Of a DNA stretch of 64,000 nt, positions 11,456 to 24,131 are shown in pieces; within the stretch, counting starts at the first letter, position 1, and every line of letters begins with the position of its first letter. The notes below the pieces were generated by a model, which saw only the letters and a program-made list of their open reading frames with translations, was not told the DNA's origin and searched no databases. Position numbers and translations under genes: made by a program. Source of the stretch: Agrocybe praecox (taxonomy: Eukaryota; Basidiomycota; Agaricomycetes; Agaricales; Agrocybaceae); assembly GCA_964017145.1 (NCBI GenBank), contig OZ024847.1, positions 3,348,001 through 3,412,000 of the forward strand, written 5' to 3'.

Positions 11456-12211
11456 ATGTTGTGCAAAACTTATATTCAACCCCGGATTCTGGCCAGTTTA
11501 CTCTTCTTGATAAACATTTATGCACCTGCGCATGCTTCTCTGTGGCCTACGAAGCCTGTGAAGTATACAACATATACTGCTGGACAGCCCGCTCAAGTGA
11601 CATGGATAGAGGATGGCAACGCACCCCTGTTGAACACTACGTTCGGGATGCGCATCGACCTCTATGCTGGCCAGAATGTAAGCATGGTGGATGAACGTAA
11701 ACCTGATTCCAGCTTTAAAACTTAAATTTCGCAGACATTTATCGCAACGCTCGCCAAGAACGTGACACCTCCTGACCTGGAGGCGACTCTTTTCATACCG
11801 TCTGGTATCCCCGATAATTATCACTATTTGTAAATCCTCTTTTCACCTTTCAAGTCACAGCTTTGAGTAACCCAGAAACACAGTAACCTTCGTTTCGTCA
11901 TCCCCCAACCACCAACGATAATATACACGGCTGACTTCAATATCATGCCTAACTACATTTCGAAGCCCGCGGTGTCTTCTCAGGCGAATTCTTCTTCCAC
12001 TCCTAGGCAAGCCATTGTTACGGTGACTAGCACCATAATCTCGCGCATTTCTGGTTCTCAGCAGGCGATAGAACCTAGTGGCACTGCAAGCACATCTGCT
12101 GCCCTAGGTGGTCGGCGCCATGCATTTGGATCTGTCGATATCGAGAGAATGAAGTTTAGACTGCTATTCGTCGTGTGGCCTTCCTTAGTTGGTCTTTCTC
12201 TAGCTCTTTGA
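11456..12211 (+). CDS. Kre9/Knh1-like secreted, probably GPI-anchored protein
   Basis: Three exons (11456-11677, 11735-11829, 11884-12211) give 214 aa. Residues 1-28 form a signal peptide. About 29-120 match the Ig-like fold of the yeast Kre9/Knh1 N-terminal domain: start LWPTKP, the core TAGQPAQVTW, and an ending with Y-T-A-D-F-N-I just before a Ser/Thr-rich region. That region (about 125-185) is likely O-glycosylated. The C-terminus is a hydrophobic stretch ending LVGLSLAL, as in GPI-attachment signals. Relatives take part in beta-1,6-glucan or general cell-wall assembly, and many basidiomycete homologues are small wall proteins. The assignment rests on motif order and size; the exact role is not shown. 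Confidence 0.8.
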
Positions 12212-12236
12212 TACGACTGTAAATGATTATTTCTAA

Positions 12237-13485
12237 CTACGCGAGTGTTGTATCCGAACGTCCGCCGTCCCCCTCCTCTGTCTTCTCCATATCCACTGAT
12301 CTAGTGCTACTACTATTATCTAGTCGAGTCTTTTCTATACCGAGCGAGGAGTTGGATGCGAAATACAAAGTTCCAGGCTCAGCTTCCGGTGATAGAGCTC
12401 GCTCCGAGCCATCTGCTTGGTAATTCGTTTTTATCGTTCTGAATATGCGACCAGAGAGGATGTTCACGAGTACCAGATGGCAGATAATGTACATGACGCT
12501 CGTGGGAGGCCTCAGAGATCGTATAGTGTACACCAAGAACGCCTTTGTTACGACGATAACTCTGAAAAGCATATATTCAGCGACAGTTCTTTATTAGGAA
12601 AGGAAATAATTCATTTACAGGAAGTATAATTGGCTTTTCTGCAGAATGGCTTTTGTAAATAGTGGAAGAGAAGTCCCAAACACGACGAGCTTCATCCTCT
12701 GCTGCGTACTGGTGTCTGAGTCGAGGAACAGGATATAGATCCTATAGGTAATCGCGGCATAAATGAATGTGTCATTGACTAAAAGAACGATCGCAGTGGG
12801 TTCAAGGAACTTGTTCTTGACGCCTTCGATGCAGTAATTGGTTGGACCAAGGTGTTCTGCTGTGAATGTCTGCGTGAAAGTGACCGACATTCCGACTACG
12901 ACTAGCCACGTCAGGCCAAAAATTACTTTGATGAGGCGGTTGCTGCAGTAGATCGCGTAGACTCGTAGATAGAACATCAACGTTGAGACGCATACGCATA
13001 CGACTAGTATGCCGTTGAGGACTGTTTCAAATTTTGCACAATTCTCGATGGGCGCGGCTGAGCGTTTTCATAATGATCATTAAATTGATACTTATCCAAC
13101 TACATGGAGGAAATAAACTCACTCATGAGCACTGTGCGACCAAGAGCGTAGGCCAATAGTGTTATCCTAAAGAATCGACAACTGTTCAGAGAGCTTCATA
13201 AATGGAAGGAAAAAAACAACGCACTTTGAAAGAAAGTAAGCACAAGTATGTAGCCCAATTTTATATTGAGTAAGAATCATCCAGTCATTGCGAATATTGT
13301 TTGCAATGTCCCATATTAAAACCTGTTAAATAATATAAAGCTTTATTCTCTATTCTTTACACATCAAAGAACCGCACGGTCGTGGCCCCAATATGGATAT
13401 ATATCGCCGTTGAAACGTCTTGAGCAACCTGAGGAGGAAGATAAATAAGCGGGGAGGTCACTTCGGAATTGGGGACTATCGGCAT
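12237..13485 (-). CDS. Polytopic (7TM-like) membrane protein, copy A
   Basis: Five exons, complement(13363-13485, 13225-13322, 13123-13166, 12619-13057, 12237-12561), give 342 aa. About seven hydrophobic segments follow a short N-terminus. Conserved landmarks are V-L-I-W-D-I at the start of exon 2, Y-A-L-G-R-T in exon 3, F-Y-L-R-V-Y-A-I-Y in exon 4 and C-H-L-V-L-V-N-I-L-S-G-R-I-F at the end of the last helix. The C-terminal ~70 aa are hydrophilic and acidic. The architecture resembles DUF6533-type fungal membrane proteins. Exons 2, 3 and 4 (98, 44 and 439 bp) match the other two copies exactly. No ligand or partner can be named. Confidence 0.85.
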
Positions 13486-14820
13486 GGCTAGAGATTAGTC
13501 AAGGGAAGGTAGCGCCCAAAGCAATGCTTTCCCCTCAATGGTGTTGTCTTATACGTATTACAGGTACACCACTTCTCCGGAATGTTCGTGATAGCGTCCT
13601 AGAATAAATTATTATTATTAAAAAAGGGGTTATCAGAGTATCAACTGCGCGATCATAACGAAGATCAAAGAGATGTACCCCTTTTCTTCTATATTGAGGC
13701 CAAAACTGATGTTCGAATACGCCACACTACTTGAAAAGTTGGAGTTGACAGTTGGATCCAACTCGGATCTTTTTTTACCCGGTTCCTCAAATTGTTGTTG
13801 TAAATATAATGCACTACATAGACCAAGGGAGGCATCTCATTTCTGAGATTGAAATCCGCGGGACTGTTCGCGGGACTGTCCCCCGAACAGTTGACCTTGG
13901 TGCATGACAGTGGCATTCGGAGTCGGCACAGCATTCACATTGATGGCATTGTCGACGACATCGTCATCACCACCTACACTCAATTGCATAAACGGCTGCT
14001 TTATGAACGTTGTCGACGATGTTGAGCAAGTGGGCCGATCATTTCAGCGCCCATCCCCGACGCAATGTTGCTGCAGGCCTAGGTGTCGGCTCCGTTCATG
14101 ATCAGTAGACGTGGGCTTGCGGGCCGTCGCTACGCGCGGCATGTACGAGTCCCCCCAGTTTCTTTTTTGTTGAATTATGGAGATATATTAATGTTGGATT
14201 AAGTACGGAGTGACATTGTCAGCACTACCTCCCTCATCTTCTCTCCCGCTCATCAAAGTTTCAGGGTGCAATTGGCATGGACCTAGTTGAATTGGCACCA
14301 TTGGGAAGAAAGACATTAATTGTAAAATACTCGCGAGCACTTAGGCTGAAAACGCGGATGGAAGATCATGCCAAGAGACAGGTCTACGTTGTTTTTGTTG
14401 CTAGTTTTTTCTTATCGGCTAATTTCGCAAGCCTGGCCACGCAAGGTGCCAAAGATCGGAGGTGAGGTACGTCATGTCAACGAAAAACATTCAACGGCCA
14501 TGATCCACAGCTAAAGAGGATTTTTAATAAAAATAAAAATGGCGGCTGGCCACGAAGTCGAGAGCCTATGGTGCTTCAACAAAGAATTTCATCCGAAATG
14601 ACTTAAATTTGAAAGCTAAATAAAGGGCATCCCTTGCAGGACCTCCTCTCGATAAATCAAATTTGGCCTATTGTCCAGTAATACAAGTTAAACAAGGACT
14701 GACGATGTAATCTACGCAATGGGAATATAAAGTAACGATCGGATGTATAGTTGGGACCAGCCTTACTTCAGACCGAGAACGGTTTATGCTATGTGTCCCA
14801 TGGAATTAAAGGTCATGAAA
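13486..14820. other. Intergenic region without a clear gene
   Basis: Only short open frames with no recognisable domain. One of 62 codons at 14277-14465 reads T-L-I-V-K-Y-S-R-A-L-R and faintly resembles the end of the frame at 34313-34669. No RNA gene or repeat was found. Confidence 0.4.
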
Positions 14821-15539
14821 TCAAGAACTGCAAGCACAATCTACAACAAATAACTTTAGTACGAATCGATTATGCCGCCCATTCACAATGATAGACGTAC
14901 CATTAAAAGGCATCACGTATGCGACAATTCCCCCGTTAGTCCACCCGACACCTATCCCTATTAAGGCATTCAACTCCACCAAATTTGTGGTATACCAATG
15001 ATCGGATGACGGAAGAACAGCCTCATAAAGAGGTATGCTGTTACAAACCTGTGTGGGGTAGACATATCCAACGATTCCCCCGGTTTGGAAACCGCTGACA
15101 GTGGGAGGGCTTCCGTTTGTAGACACTCGATAGAGGGAATCCTGGTTTGATGGATTGGAGAGTCCGTAGAAGGGGACCGTGCTGGGTTGTCCGGAAAACG
15201 GCCAGGCACGAAAGCTCGGAGCGTCGATCTGCCAGATATTGCCCTCCGAGTCAGCGGCGGCGATGTGAACCTGGAGATTAAGTTGGTGCTTATTGATTCC
15301 ATGGTTGAAGCACTCAAAGTATGTCAAGGCAGCGGACGGGTCCCCGCAAGTGTTTGGGGCACGACGCTGCACAAGAGAAAGCGTGAGTCAGTACCCAAAA
15401 GTAACCCATAGACAGCATTCGTGATGTTAATGGATCATACCTGCTCCGTTACATTACTTCCCTTGACAATGGTGCTGCAAACGGCGGAAACATGGTTCAT
15501 GGCGAGGGTTGCAAGGAGTACAAATAAAATGTTCTTCAT
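14821..15539 (-). CDS. Secreted DUF5648 protein A
   Basis: Three exons, complement(15441-15539, 14901-15366, 14821-14840), give 194 aa. A signal peptide (residues 1-19) is followed by one compact domain with G-G-I-V-G-Y-V-Y-P-T-Q-V-C, D-H-W-Y-T-T-N and a second G-G-I-V-A-Y-V, the hallmark pattern of DUF5648. The last exon is only 20 nt and adds a Cys-containing tail (C-A-C-S-S). This last intron is a multiple of three long and has no stop, so read-through would give a longer tail; the spliced form is chosen because DUF5648 protein B has the same arrangement. The protein is presumably extracellular; function is unknown. Confidence 0.82.
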
Positions 15540-18002
15540 CCTCGTGCTGCTAATTCAAAACGTAAAGGAGAAGGATAGGATAGGACGAGTTGAAGGCAAT
15601 TCTGTGGATTTTGGGTCCTGATATACAAATTCTGGAGATTTTTATGAGTAAGAAAAAGGACGTGTATTTGGGAGAACTCCGGCAGAATTGGGAGAACGGC
15701 CTGACAGGCGCCTATTCTGTCGGGATCACATGGGCTTCGCGTCAATATCCCGGCGAACCTCAAGCACCGACCTTCTATACCCGCATCTCGGCGTGGAAAC
15801 TGACGAATTTATACATACCAGTTGGATATCTAATTCTGTTTGACAGAGGGCCTATATTTATAGCTGTGTTTTACTCAGTGTTGCTTAGTTGGCCAGAATG
15901 ATAGAAACTAAAAGACAACTCCATTCCCATGGATAGACGCCATTTGGTCCCTCTCCTAAACATTCCTGAAAAGGATCTTCCCGATAATATTCTTTCCTTC
16001 ATTTCTTCTTTCCCTTATGTCCCGTCCACATGTAAAACTTTTCCCAAGGTCCTGTCATCATTTCGTATTAGTGAGATAAAAACATTTGTTAGACAGGCAC
16101 GATACGGACGTACTCTGGCGGCGTGATCCCAAATGATCGCATCGATATTGGTTTGCTTGGGCAATGATTCTCAGGTACCTTCTCTTCCAATAAACGATGC
16201 TTCAATTGGGCCGAGATCGTGAAGACTCTGGAGTTCAAGGAATTGACCGACTTTAGCAAATTGCGGAAGGATGTTTGAATGTCCAAAAAATACCATATTG
16301 ATGCTGCCCCCCACTTTCGTAGGCGCCGATTGACATGCCGAGATCGGCCGTGTTCCTGCCAAGTAAACAATAGTATGTTTTCGGGAATAGTGATCGCGAA
16401 AATTAGCTTAAGATTCGTCGGGAATCACTAAAATTCTCTCGGTAACGCGGAAAAGTGCTGGGAAAGGTCAAATTTATTTCCGAGAAACCTAAAAACGTCT
16501 TGGGAATGGTCAAAAATGATGTCGAGAACGCTACCTGTGTGATATTCGCGTTGCGGTGCGCATTTGCTTTTCGCAGTGCAGTGGGCAGCTCGTCCATGGT
16601 TAGAAAAATCCAATACCACACACAGATCAATCCAACTGGTTCATCTACAGGTTTATGATTTTAAATTTGAGATTCGAAGAGAAATTATGCCGCAATAGCA
16701 TCATGATAAACCAGTGAATGAACCTCTGCACGCTCCACTTGTCAAAATGCCGGCCATTTCAGGGCGTGCACCGCAACACAAATATCACACCGTGATCACC
16801 GCAACGTCATATCACATGATGTGATGCACCGCAAACTGTCTAATATAATATTTTTCAAGGTTCTATAAGTCAAACACGATTTACCTACGGCTATTTCAGA
16901 GGCCTGCATGCACTCGATCCATTTTGGGGGTTGGGCACAAAGTCACCAAGGGGTAGTTTATACTGTACTATTGCTGCATCGTGATATTCATTGGAATTGA
17001 TGTACTAAGTATGTGACTTCAGAAATACTACTTACATCCTATGGTCGAACTAGCCAAGACGGAAACTGCTTACCGAAATGCACCCACTTCGCGGGTTCAA
17101 TTTCCGACATCCCTGAAAGTCGACCTTTTATTAGAAATGAAATAGCACCTATAATTTGTATTCCAAGCGACGTCCGAAAGGTGTTCGAGGTCCAATATCT
17201 CCCCACTGTCAAATATCCGCCAGCATACTGCTCCGGTTTTGTAACTTTTGTTTACCAAATTAAAGCCTTTGCGAGGCTTACCGCTCCCGGTTCCCATACT
17301 ACACAAGTGAGGGTCAGCAGTGTAGCACAACCGTCAATGAGGTTGTATATGTGCCTTCATATTCCATTCAGTGTTCACATCTCCTGCTTCGTCATGTACA
17401 CCACCCCTCCCTTCCATTTTACGTTAAAATTATGTCGTTGTAATTTCACCGAGCCGGGTTATCGGTGCCCCAGTGGGGAATCCATTTTTACTAGTATAGT
17501 CAGCATGAGTTGAAATTCACCGTTATGTCAAGAACAAACTTCAGAATCATTCCATGATGATGGGAATTTATGAGCCGTTCCGTATAAAGTATGCTTCCAT
17601 CCTAAAATAATATGTGCTTCCATGTATTGTCCAGCCAGCTGTTCGCACTGGTCTACTTCCAGTAGTCTCCTTGAATACCGTGGAATGCAGCTGGTTAAAT
17701 TAACTAAAGATTGTCTCTGGTAATCAATAAAACCGTGGCCCTGGGTAAACAGTCGGCGAAATATCGATTGTCAGAAGCCGACATTATTTTTGGATAGGCG
17801 CTTTCAAGGCGCTTCAAGGGCACAAAGATTATCATCAGAACTGCTGGGACAAAATGTGTGAGCGGATCCAAACATAGGAAGCTGTTCCACATGTCGTAGA
17901 GTTTTCTAAGCATACTTTCATTGCAAAGCTCCAGATAATACTACCCTCTATAAAGTAGGTACAAAATTGACAACTGATTTCGTTGCACCCTGCTACCTGA
18001 CA
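15540..18002. other. Long intergenic region between the two DUF5648 genes
   Basis: About 2.5 kb. Open frames such as 15590-15901 and 17013-17513 show no domain, no convincing splice structure and poor coding character. No repeat or RNA gene was recognised. The right end holds the promoter of DUF5648 protein B. Confidence 0.45.
17949..17954 (+). promoter_or_regulatory. TATA box of DUF5648 protein B
   Basis: TATAAA 49 bp before the ATG at 18003, within a pyrimidine-rich context. Confidence 0.5.
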
Positions 18003-18695
18003 ATGACAAACCTAGTCGGCCTCCTAGTTGCTTTTCTCTTTATTTATACCACAGCCTCTGGCAAAGCTGTGAATACAACCTATGATGTGCCCAACGAGGT
18101 GTGTAACTTGCCGTTATCTGACACAGGTTTTTGGCACTGATCACCAAACATAAGACTCGTGCCGCCAACACTTGCGCTGATCCGGCACTCGCTTCGGTGT
18201 GGGTAGAAGCATATAGCCCCTCTGCTCGAGCACACACCATTCAGCCGCGATGGATATATGCCAACCTCGATACCACAGCAGGAAATGACTGGACAATCCA
18301 GGGCGCGGTATTTCTCGCTTGGGAGGACGCTCAACCTTTTACCTTCCCTCTATACCTACTCTTCAGCCCTACGCTGAATGACTATATTTACATCCCTTCT
18401 ACAACTGGCAGCCCTCCTATTCCCCCGAGTGGGTATGGGTTTGGGGGGATCGTTGGATATGTCTATGCGACGCAAGTGTGCGGGAGTGTTCCGCTTTTAT
18501 CCGCGTTCCAGTCAACTTTCGGCGATCACTGGTACACCACAGATGCTAATGAGCACAGGAGAATTGTAGCAAGCGGTTGGGCTGATGCTGGAATTGTCGC
18601 ATATGTGTTACCGTTGAGTATGTGAATTCCCCGTCTTCCGAAGTTTGACGTCGTTCTAATCTCTAACCCCTTCAGATTGTGGCTGCCAGGCTTGA
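18003..18695 (+). CDS. Secreted DUF5648 protein B
   Basis: Three exons (18003-18098, 18155-18617, 18676-18695) give 192 aa. A signal peptide (1-19) precedes the DUF5648 domain with F-G-G-I-V-G-Y-V-Y-A-T-Q-V-C, D-H-W-Y-T-T and A-G-I-V-A-Y-V-L-P. The final 20-nt exon encodes the tail C-G-C-Q-A. Exon phases and the tiny last exon match DUF5648 protein A, about 2.5 kb away in inverted orientation, so the two are diverged paralogues. No enzyme activity is known for this domain. Confidence 0.85.
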
Positions 18696-19409
18696 TCGCG
18701 TCCCCTGTGCAATTCCAGTTTTCCAATTAACTACAAGATTTAATACATCTTGAATTCCCCTGATGAATCATTTGAGAGCTTTCCACCCTTTGATCGCATA
18801 TATAGACACATATTCGAATTGCATTCATTTACTCGTTGCCAGATATTCAGGGATGTCGACGGCGCTAAGTAACTCGCATAGTTATGACTAGAATCCGCCT
18901 GATTTGATTCCCTGCCTGGAAATCGTCGACCGTCTTCTGCATCTATGATGTGCTCGGCACTAGATTCAGAGTGTGCAGTGTTAGGTTGCAGAGAACTTTA
19001 TCTAATGGGCAACCCTAGGAGTAACTAACGCCGAAGAAAAGGTTCACCTGTACCGAAGAGTAGTGTCGAAGGACTCGCCATCGGACACCCAAAGCCCAAC
19101 CAAAGCCCATGATGCTTTTTCGAAAATTTTGATCTCCGCTTTCGGGAATCATTTCCATTCCGGTACTGCTCTGAGTTTTCTTCCGCATCCAACCTTATCA
19201 CACGTATGAAGTCTTTATGCTGGTCGAACCAAACAAGCGTATGCCAAAAGAAACTCACCCTACGGGTGAACGTCGACAATGCGTCATGCGAAGGGCCGCC
19301 TCAATTATTTTCTCACGTTCCTAACTTCAAACATCAAGGACGCAAGATGTAATCACCAAATGTTTTAGCTCTACCACTTGCACGGCGTCACATGCTTTGA
19401 TTCACAACA
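18696..19409. other. Intergenic spacer
   Basis: No gene recognised. The 84-codon minus-strand frame at 19025-19279 has no domain. The right end is presumably the promoter of TIFAC protein 1. Confidence 0.45.
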
Positions 19410-21103
19410 ATGATACTACTTGCTCTCATTGTTCATCTTGTTCAAGATTCCATCCAAGCCGCACCCACCGTCGCACACTCCAACGTGGTTGAAGTTGTGT
19501 TGGGTGACTTGTCCACATGTCCGGGTTTGCGGTCGATCTGGGACATCATATGGAGCTGCCTAGTGACAATATTTGCCTGCTCGTGGCTATCAATTCACCC
19601 AAATATTCCGAATCGCGAGGAAGGCTTTTTAAGGTTGGCGTTGCGACGACTGGAGCTGATGGCTTGGTCCATTGTGGCTCCAGAGTTCATCATCATGTGG
19701 GCGATGAGACAATGGAGAGGCGCGAGAATGTTAGAGGGGCAATATAGAGGTACGTTCTAAGATAATGGACCTTCCTTGTGGCTCACGTAGTTTCAGACAG
19801 AGGATGGACCAAGATGCACTGTCACTTCCTCCAGATGGGCGGATTCATGCTCCATGACCCAGAGACAGACCAAGCACTGCGTGTGCTTTCCCCCAGAGAA
19901 TTTGAACGACTTCTCAACGAAGGACGAATTCAAATTCCCAAGATTTCAGAATCTGATATCCAGGACCGAAGCAAAGCTGACGGCTTATCGAAGGCTGTGG
20001 TCGTCGTTCAAACCATATGGTTCATTGTTCAATGCATCGCAAGGAGGGCCCAAGGACTAGTAACAACCGAATTCGAACTTGTCACTGTCTCGTTCGCTGC
20101 TCTTAATGGGGTGATGTACTACCTTTGGTGGGATAAACCTCTCGATGTACGCTCGACAGTAGCTGTTTACCTATTGGACCCTCCAGAACTTGGTGAGAAT
20201 GATCAATATGTCTTCTCAATCATACATAAGCTTATTTTTATTATAGAAAAAGGTGATGCTGCCTCAGAGAATCTTGGTGAAGCCAGATCTATTTCAAACG
20301 ATAGCGGTGAATCTGGGATAGAAATAGCGGTGGTGCAGGAAACTCGTAAGTTTTTTTCTTCTGCGAAAAATTTCTAAAGTAACTCAAAGTACTGCTCAGC
20401 CATCCAAGAACTGGAAAAGGCGCAAGTGAGCTCGATCACACCAAACGAGGGAGATCCATCAACAACAAGATCCGAGGCACCAATGCATGCTTCACGCAAC
20501 GGCTCTGGCTGGAAATTCAAGCGATTAATTTTACTGCTACGCAATATCGTCTTGAAAGTTCCAATACTCATCATCTCGTCAATATACCGACGGCTACATG
20601 AAATGTCTGTATTCGCCGATGAACCATCTATCACAGACCAAACATGCCTTCCCTCCTTTTACGCTCTTTCCGACCTTTCGGAGGCGCGTTCTGGCTGGCC
20701 TGAGATGAACATCGTGACGGCAGCGGCAGCTTTCGGTGCTTTATTCGGCGCAATCCACTGTATCGGCTGGTCATTCATATTTCCGTCAAAATCAGAAGAA
20801 AAATTATGGCGAATTTGTTCGGCACTAATCACTGCCATTCCTGTTATCGCCCTCTTCATCCATCCTTTAGGGTTTGTGCTCACCTATTTGGAAGTCACAT
20901 TGGGTATTCAGGACGACAGCAAGATGTACGATATGATGGCCATGCTGGTGGGTATACCCATGTTACTGGTTCTGCTGCCGTTGCCTCCTATATACGTCAT
21001 TGCGAGGCTCACTCTTTTGGTGGAAGCGGCCATTGCGCTTCGCAATGTCCCATCTGGAGCCTATGCACAGGTTGTCTGGACTTCATTCCTACCCCACATT
21101 TGA
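19410..21103 (+). CDS. TIFAC-family multipass membrane protein 1
   Basis: Four exons (19410-19749, 19797-20192, 20247-20345, 20400-21103), all introns in phase 1, give 512 aa. The N-terminus is signal-like. Next come a helix with T-I-F-A-C-S-W and H-P-N-I-P, a helix ending M-W-A-M-R-Q-W, then H-C-H-F-L-Q-M-G-G-F, D-R-S-K-A-D, a helix, and W-W-D-K-P-L-D-V. After a variable hydrophilic loop, the C-terminal half has G-A-I-H-C-I-G-W, more helices and the invariant end F-L-P-H-I. The same motifs are found in uncharacterised multipass proteins across fungi. Invariant His, Trp, Asp and Lys residues suggest a transport or catalytic site; this is inference. Confidence 0.85.
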
Positions 21104-22095
21104 AGAATTTGTACAGCCAAAGCCAACGAGGCTTGTTACATTCGTTGACACCCTTTCTCTGGTCTTGCCTTCGTGAATCGGAACCGCTGCGCTTTAAATG
21201 AGCACTTATTCCTGGAAGCCTTGGCCAACACCATCGCCGTCACTTCTACAAAAAGGCTACTCCGCTCTAGCGAACTAGAACCTCCCAACTCTACTCTCTT
21301 TAAACGCATTCGCGGAAGGCCGTCAAGCGCTATTTGCAGATGTTCTCACCCATACCTAGCTACTAGTATGGTGGGAGCATGGAAGACCGTCAAGAAAATA
21401 TTTATCCCAAACGCGAGACGACAAAGTGATATATCAACGAAACCTTTGATCCTTGCCTTTCGAAACCTGATTAATTGATTTCTACCCAAATCATATCGGA
21501 AATGATAGTTATATGCTTCGATGCTTATAAATCAACATCTTGAAAATCCGAACCGCAAACATGTTGCTAATAACCAATTTCTCGTGCACTTCCTCCTGGA
21601 TAAGTGGGAAGAAGGCCTACAGGTGTCATGCTAGTCCTTAGCGTCCATGTAGTCGCTAAGGATTACAAATGTCCATTCAATTGCCACGACAGGGTGCTTC
21701 GACGACGGGGTACTTCTAGGTATTCATATTCTGGTGATTTGACAAACCGAACGTCAATCTCGATCAGCGCTTATCCTGGTGCATTCGATGTCCTAGAAAG
21801 TGTGTATGTGATGCATTAATGATGTTGCTGTATCGACCATTAAAATTTTAAAGTTCAAGCTTTGAAGCGGCATGCCAAAAAGTGCTCCATGCAATTTCTA
21901 GCGAGATTTTGGATATTCTAGAGCAGAGGGTACTAATTCTGGTCGAAATTTTATCCTGTTAGAATCTCTGCATAGAGATACGTGGTTCAACGTTCCACTG
22001 ATATCGTTGATATAAAAACCTGCATATGGGGTGGAAGACCCAACCCTACCAAGTGATTTTACTTCTGTATTCTCTCCAACGCCAAACGGTGCAAG
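21104..22095. other. Intergenic spacer
   Basis: No supported gene; a 101-codon frame at 21173-21478 has no domain. The right end carries the lipase promoter. Confidence 0.45.
22011..22017 (+). promoter_or_regulatory. TATA box of the lipase gene
   Basis: TATAAAA 79 bp before the lipase ATG at 22096. Confidence 0.55.
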
Positions 22096-23479
22096 ATGCT
22101 CTATCGCACAAGTTCTTCCTTCCTCATCGCAGCATGCGCCTATCTCTTCAAAGGAGTATACGCTTCTCCTACAATTCTTCAGGAACGCAGCGTGACACCC
22201 TTGTCTGCTGCGCGGCTCTCCACCATCGCTCCATTTACGCAGTTTGCAGCTGCAGCCTATTGCTCCGCTAGCACCCTGCGACGGTGGTCCTGTGGAAGTA
22301 TGCACAGTATTATATCAACAATTCTTGTATGTTGCTGATGGGAAACGCGAACATCTGTTCTTAGAACCATGTCAGGCGAACAAGGATTTTGAAGTAACAT
22401 TGGTTGGTGGTGACCTTTTAGACATTATCCAGGGATGTCAGTGGGATATCTCATTTATATGTAGTAATTATGACCACCGTCTAACTCAGTGACACCTTTT
22501 TCTAGATTACGTCGGATATTCTCCATCCTTGAAAAGCGTCATCATTGCTCATCAAGGGACTGATCCTCTTAAATTGTGAGAATTCCTTCATTCATCCCAC
22601 TACTGACGTGCCGATTCACGCAGATTAAATTCACAGCTTTTCAGTTCTTACTGATGTCATTATAGTCATGAAAAACCTGGATGCGTCATTATTTCCTGGA
22701 GTCAATCCCTCCGTCAAGGTCCATGCTGGATTTGCGAATCAACACTCACTGACGGCGACCCCCATTCTCAAGGAGGTTAAGCGACTACTATCGGTCAAAA
22801 AGTGTAATAGCGTTAAAATTGTTTGCATTTTGGTTTCTTTCTTTTTGACCAAGACGAGCCGCTGACCGTCTCATTTTCAACTCCAGGTCGGGCACTCTCT
22901 CGGAGGCGCTTTGGCTGAACTTGATGCATTGTTTCTGACATTGAACCTACCGCCCAGGGTATCAATCATGGCAATTACTTACGGTACACCGCGGGTTGGG
23001 AATCCGGCATTTGCTCAACTTATTGACGCCAAAGTCCCGAACTTCTCCAGAATTAACAACAAACATGGTGAGCGCCTGTCAGTCTACGCGTCAACGTGTA
23101 CATATCTTCATTGAGCATAGATCCTATACCAATTGTACCGGGAAAATTCCTCGGTTTTCAACATCCGCATGGTGAAATACACATTTTATCTGGAAGTACT
23201 AGTGTCGCTTGTTCAGGTTAGTCGGAAGAGTTTACCTTTTGGAATCTGATATCAATCGTGATCTTCTATCTGATTTTTATCAGGGGATGATAACTCCCAG
23301 GATCCACAGTGCTCTGACCAAAGCGTGCCAACCATATTACAGGGCAACGTTTTGGATCATGTACGTCCCGTTTCTCCACCAGTAGTTATTTTCCAAGAGG
23401 CTAATATATCTCATCGAATGATAAGCTTGGTCCGTATGATGGCATATTTATTGGAGGTACTCTGGGGATTTGTTTGTAG
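22096..23479 (+). CDS. Secreted class 3 (fungal) lipase
   Basis: Eight exons (22096-22297, 22365-22436, 22506-22575, 22637-22820, 22887-23067, 23121-23216, 23284-23360, 23426-23479) give 311 aa. A signal peptide and short propeptide precede the alpha/beta-hydrolase fold of Lipase_3. The catalytic triad is visible: Ser180 in G-H-S-L-G-G, Asp237 in H-D-P-I-P and His294 in L-D-H-L-G-P. The spacing (57 and 57) agrees with Rhizomucor-type lipases. Y-Y-V-G-Y and H-Q-G-T-D before the nucleophile, and a disulphide-type C-x-x-x-C near residue 65, are typical of basidiomycete members. It should hydrolyse triacylglycerols or related esters outside the cell. The splice sites around 22576-22636 are the least certain. 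Confidence 0.9.
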
Positions 23480-24131
23480 TGACAAACGACGCAGGCCAAA
23501 GTCGTAGGAAAGACGGATATGATAAATGTTTGGGTTTATTCCAGGAACGCACGTACCAGTGACAAGAAGTTCTTAGATAAATAACTTCCGAGTAGCTCTT
23601 GATCGATACGTAGGATCGTATTCTGTGAACAGTCGCGATCTACTAGACTTTAGTAGAGCTTGGACTAAATCCACCGATCAGATAACATCCCCATTCGAAT
23701 GGTCCACCACTGGATGAGCGCTAAAATCAAATTTAGCGTATGTTTCCTCTTAATTTATTTTTCTTCGTGATATACAATGAGCAAGGCGTATTTAAGACCA
23801 CCAGGATGCTGGTAAAAGACCTGCCGATTGCCTGTCGCCTTTGTTCCCACTCGATATATAGATGTGACTGATCAAAAATAAATCTGAACTATTTGTATAC
23901 GTTCACATGCATGTGCTAAGCGTGTTTTATTACTCTATAGCTACGCAGCAGGGTAATATCCAAGCCATTGACTGAGATACTTATGCTTCCCATGCTTCAT
24001 GCGAAGGGTATTATCGGCGCCTAAGCATGCCGAAATACCATGCCCAACCCGCGTTGCATCCTGTCTTCATCGATACCCATGCGTATATATATACCACCGT
24101 CCAACTCTTAGTTGGCATTCACATTGACAGA
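23480..24131. other. Intergenic spacer
   Basis: No gene recognised. An alternating TATATATATA at 24084-24093 lies about 40 bp before the start chosen for TIFAC protein 2 and may be its TATA element. Confidence 0.45.

Noticed and set aside
17013..17513. 166-codon plus-strand frame in the DUF5648 spacer
   Set aside because: No signal, domain or paralogue; composition looks random. Fragments on the minus strand were no better.
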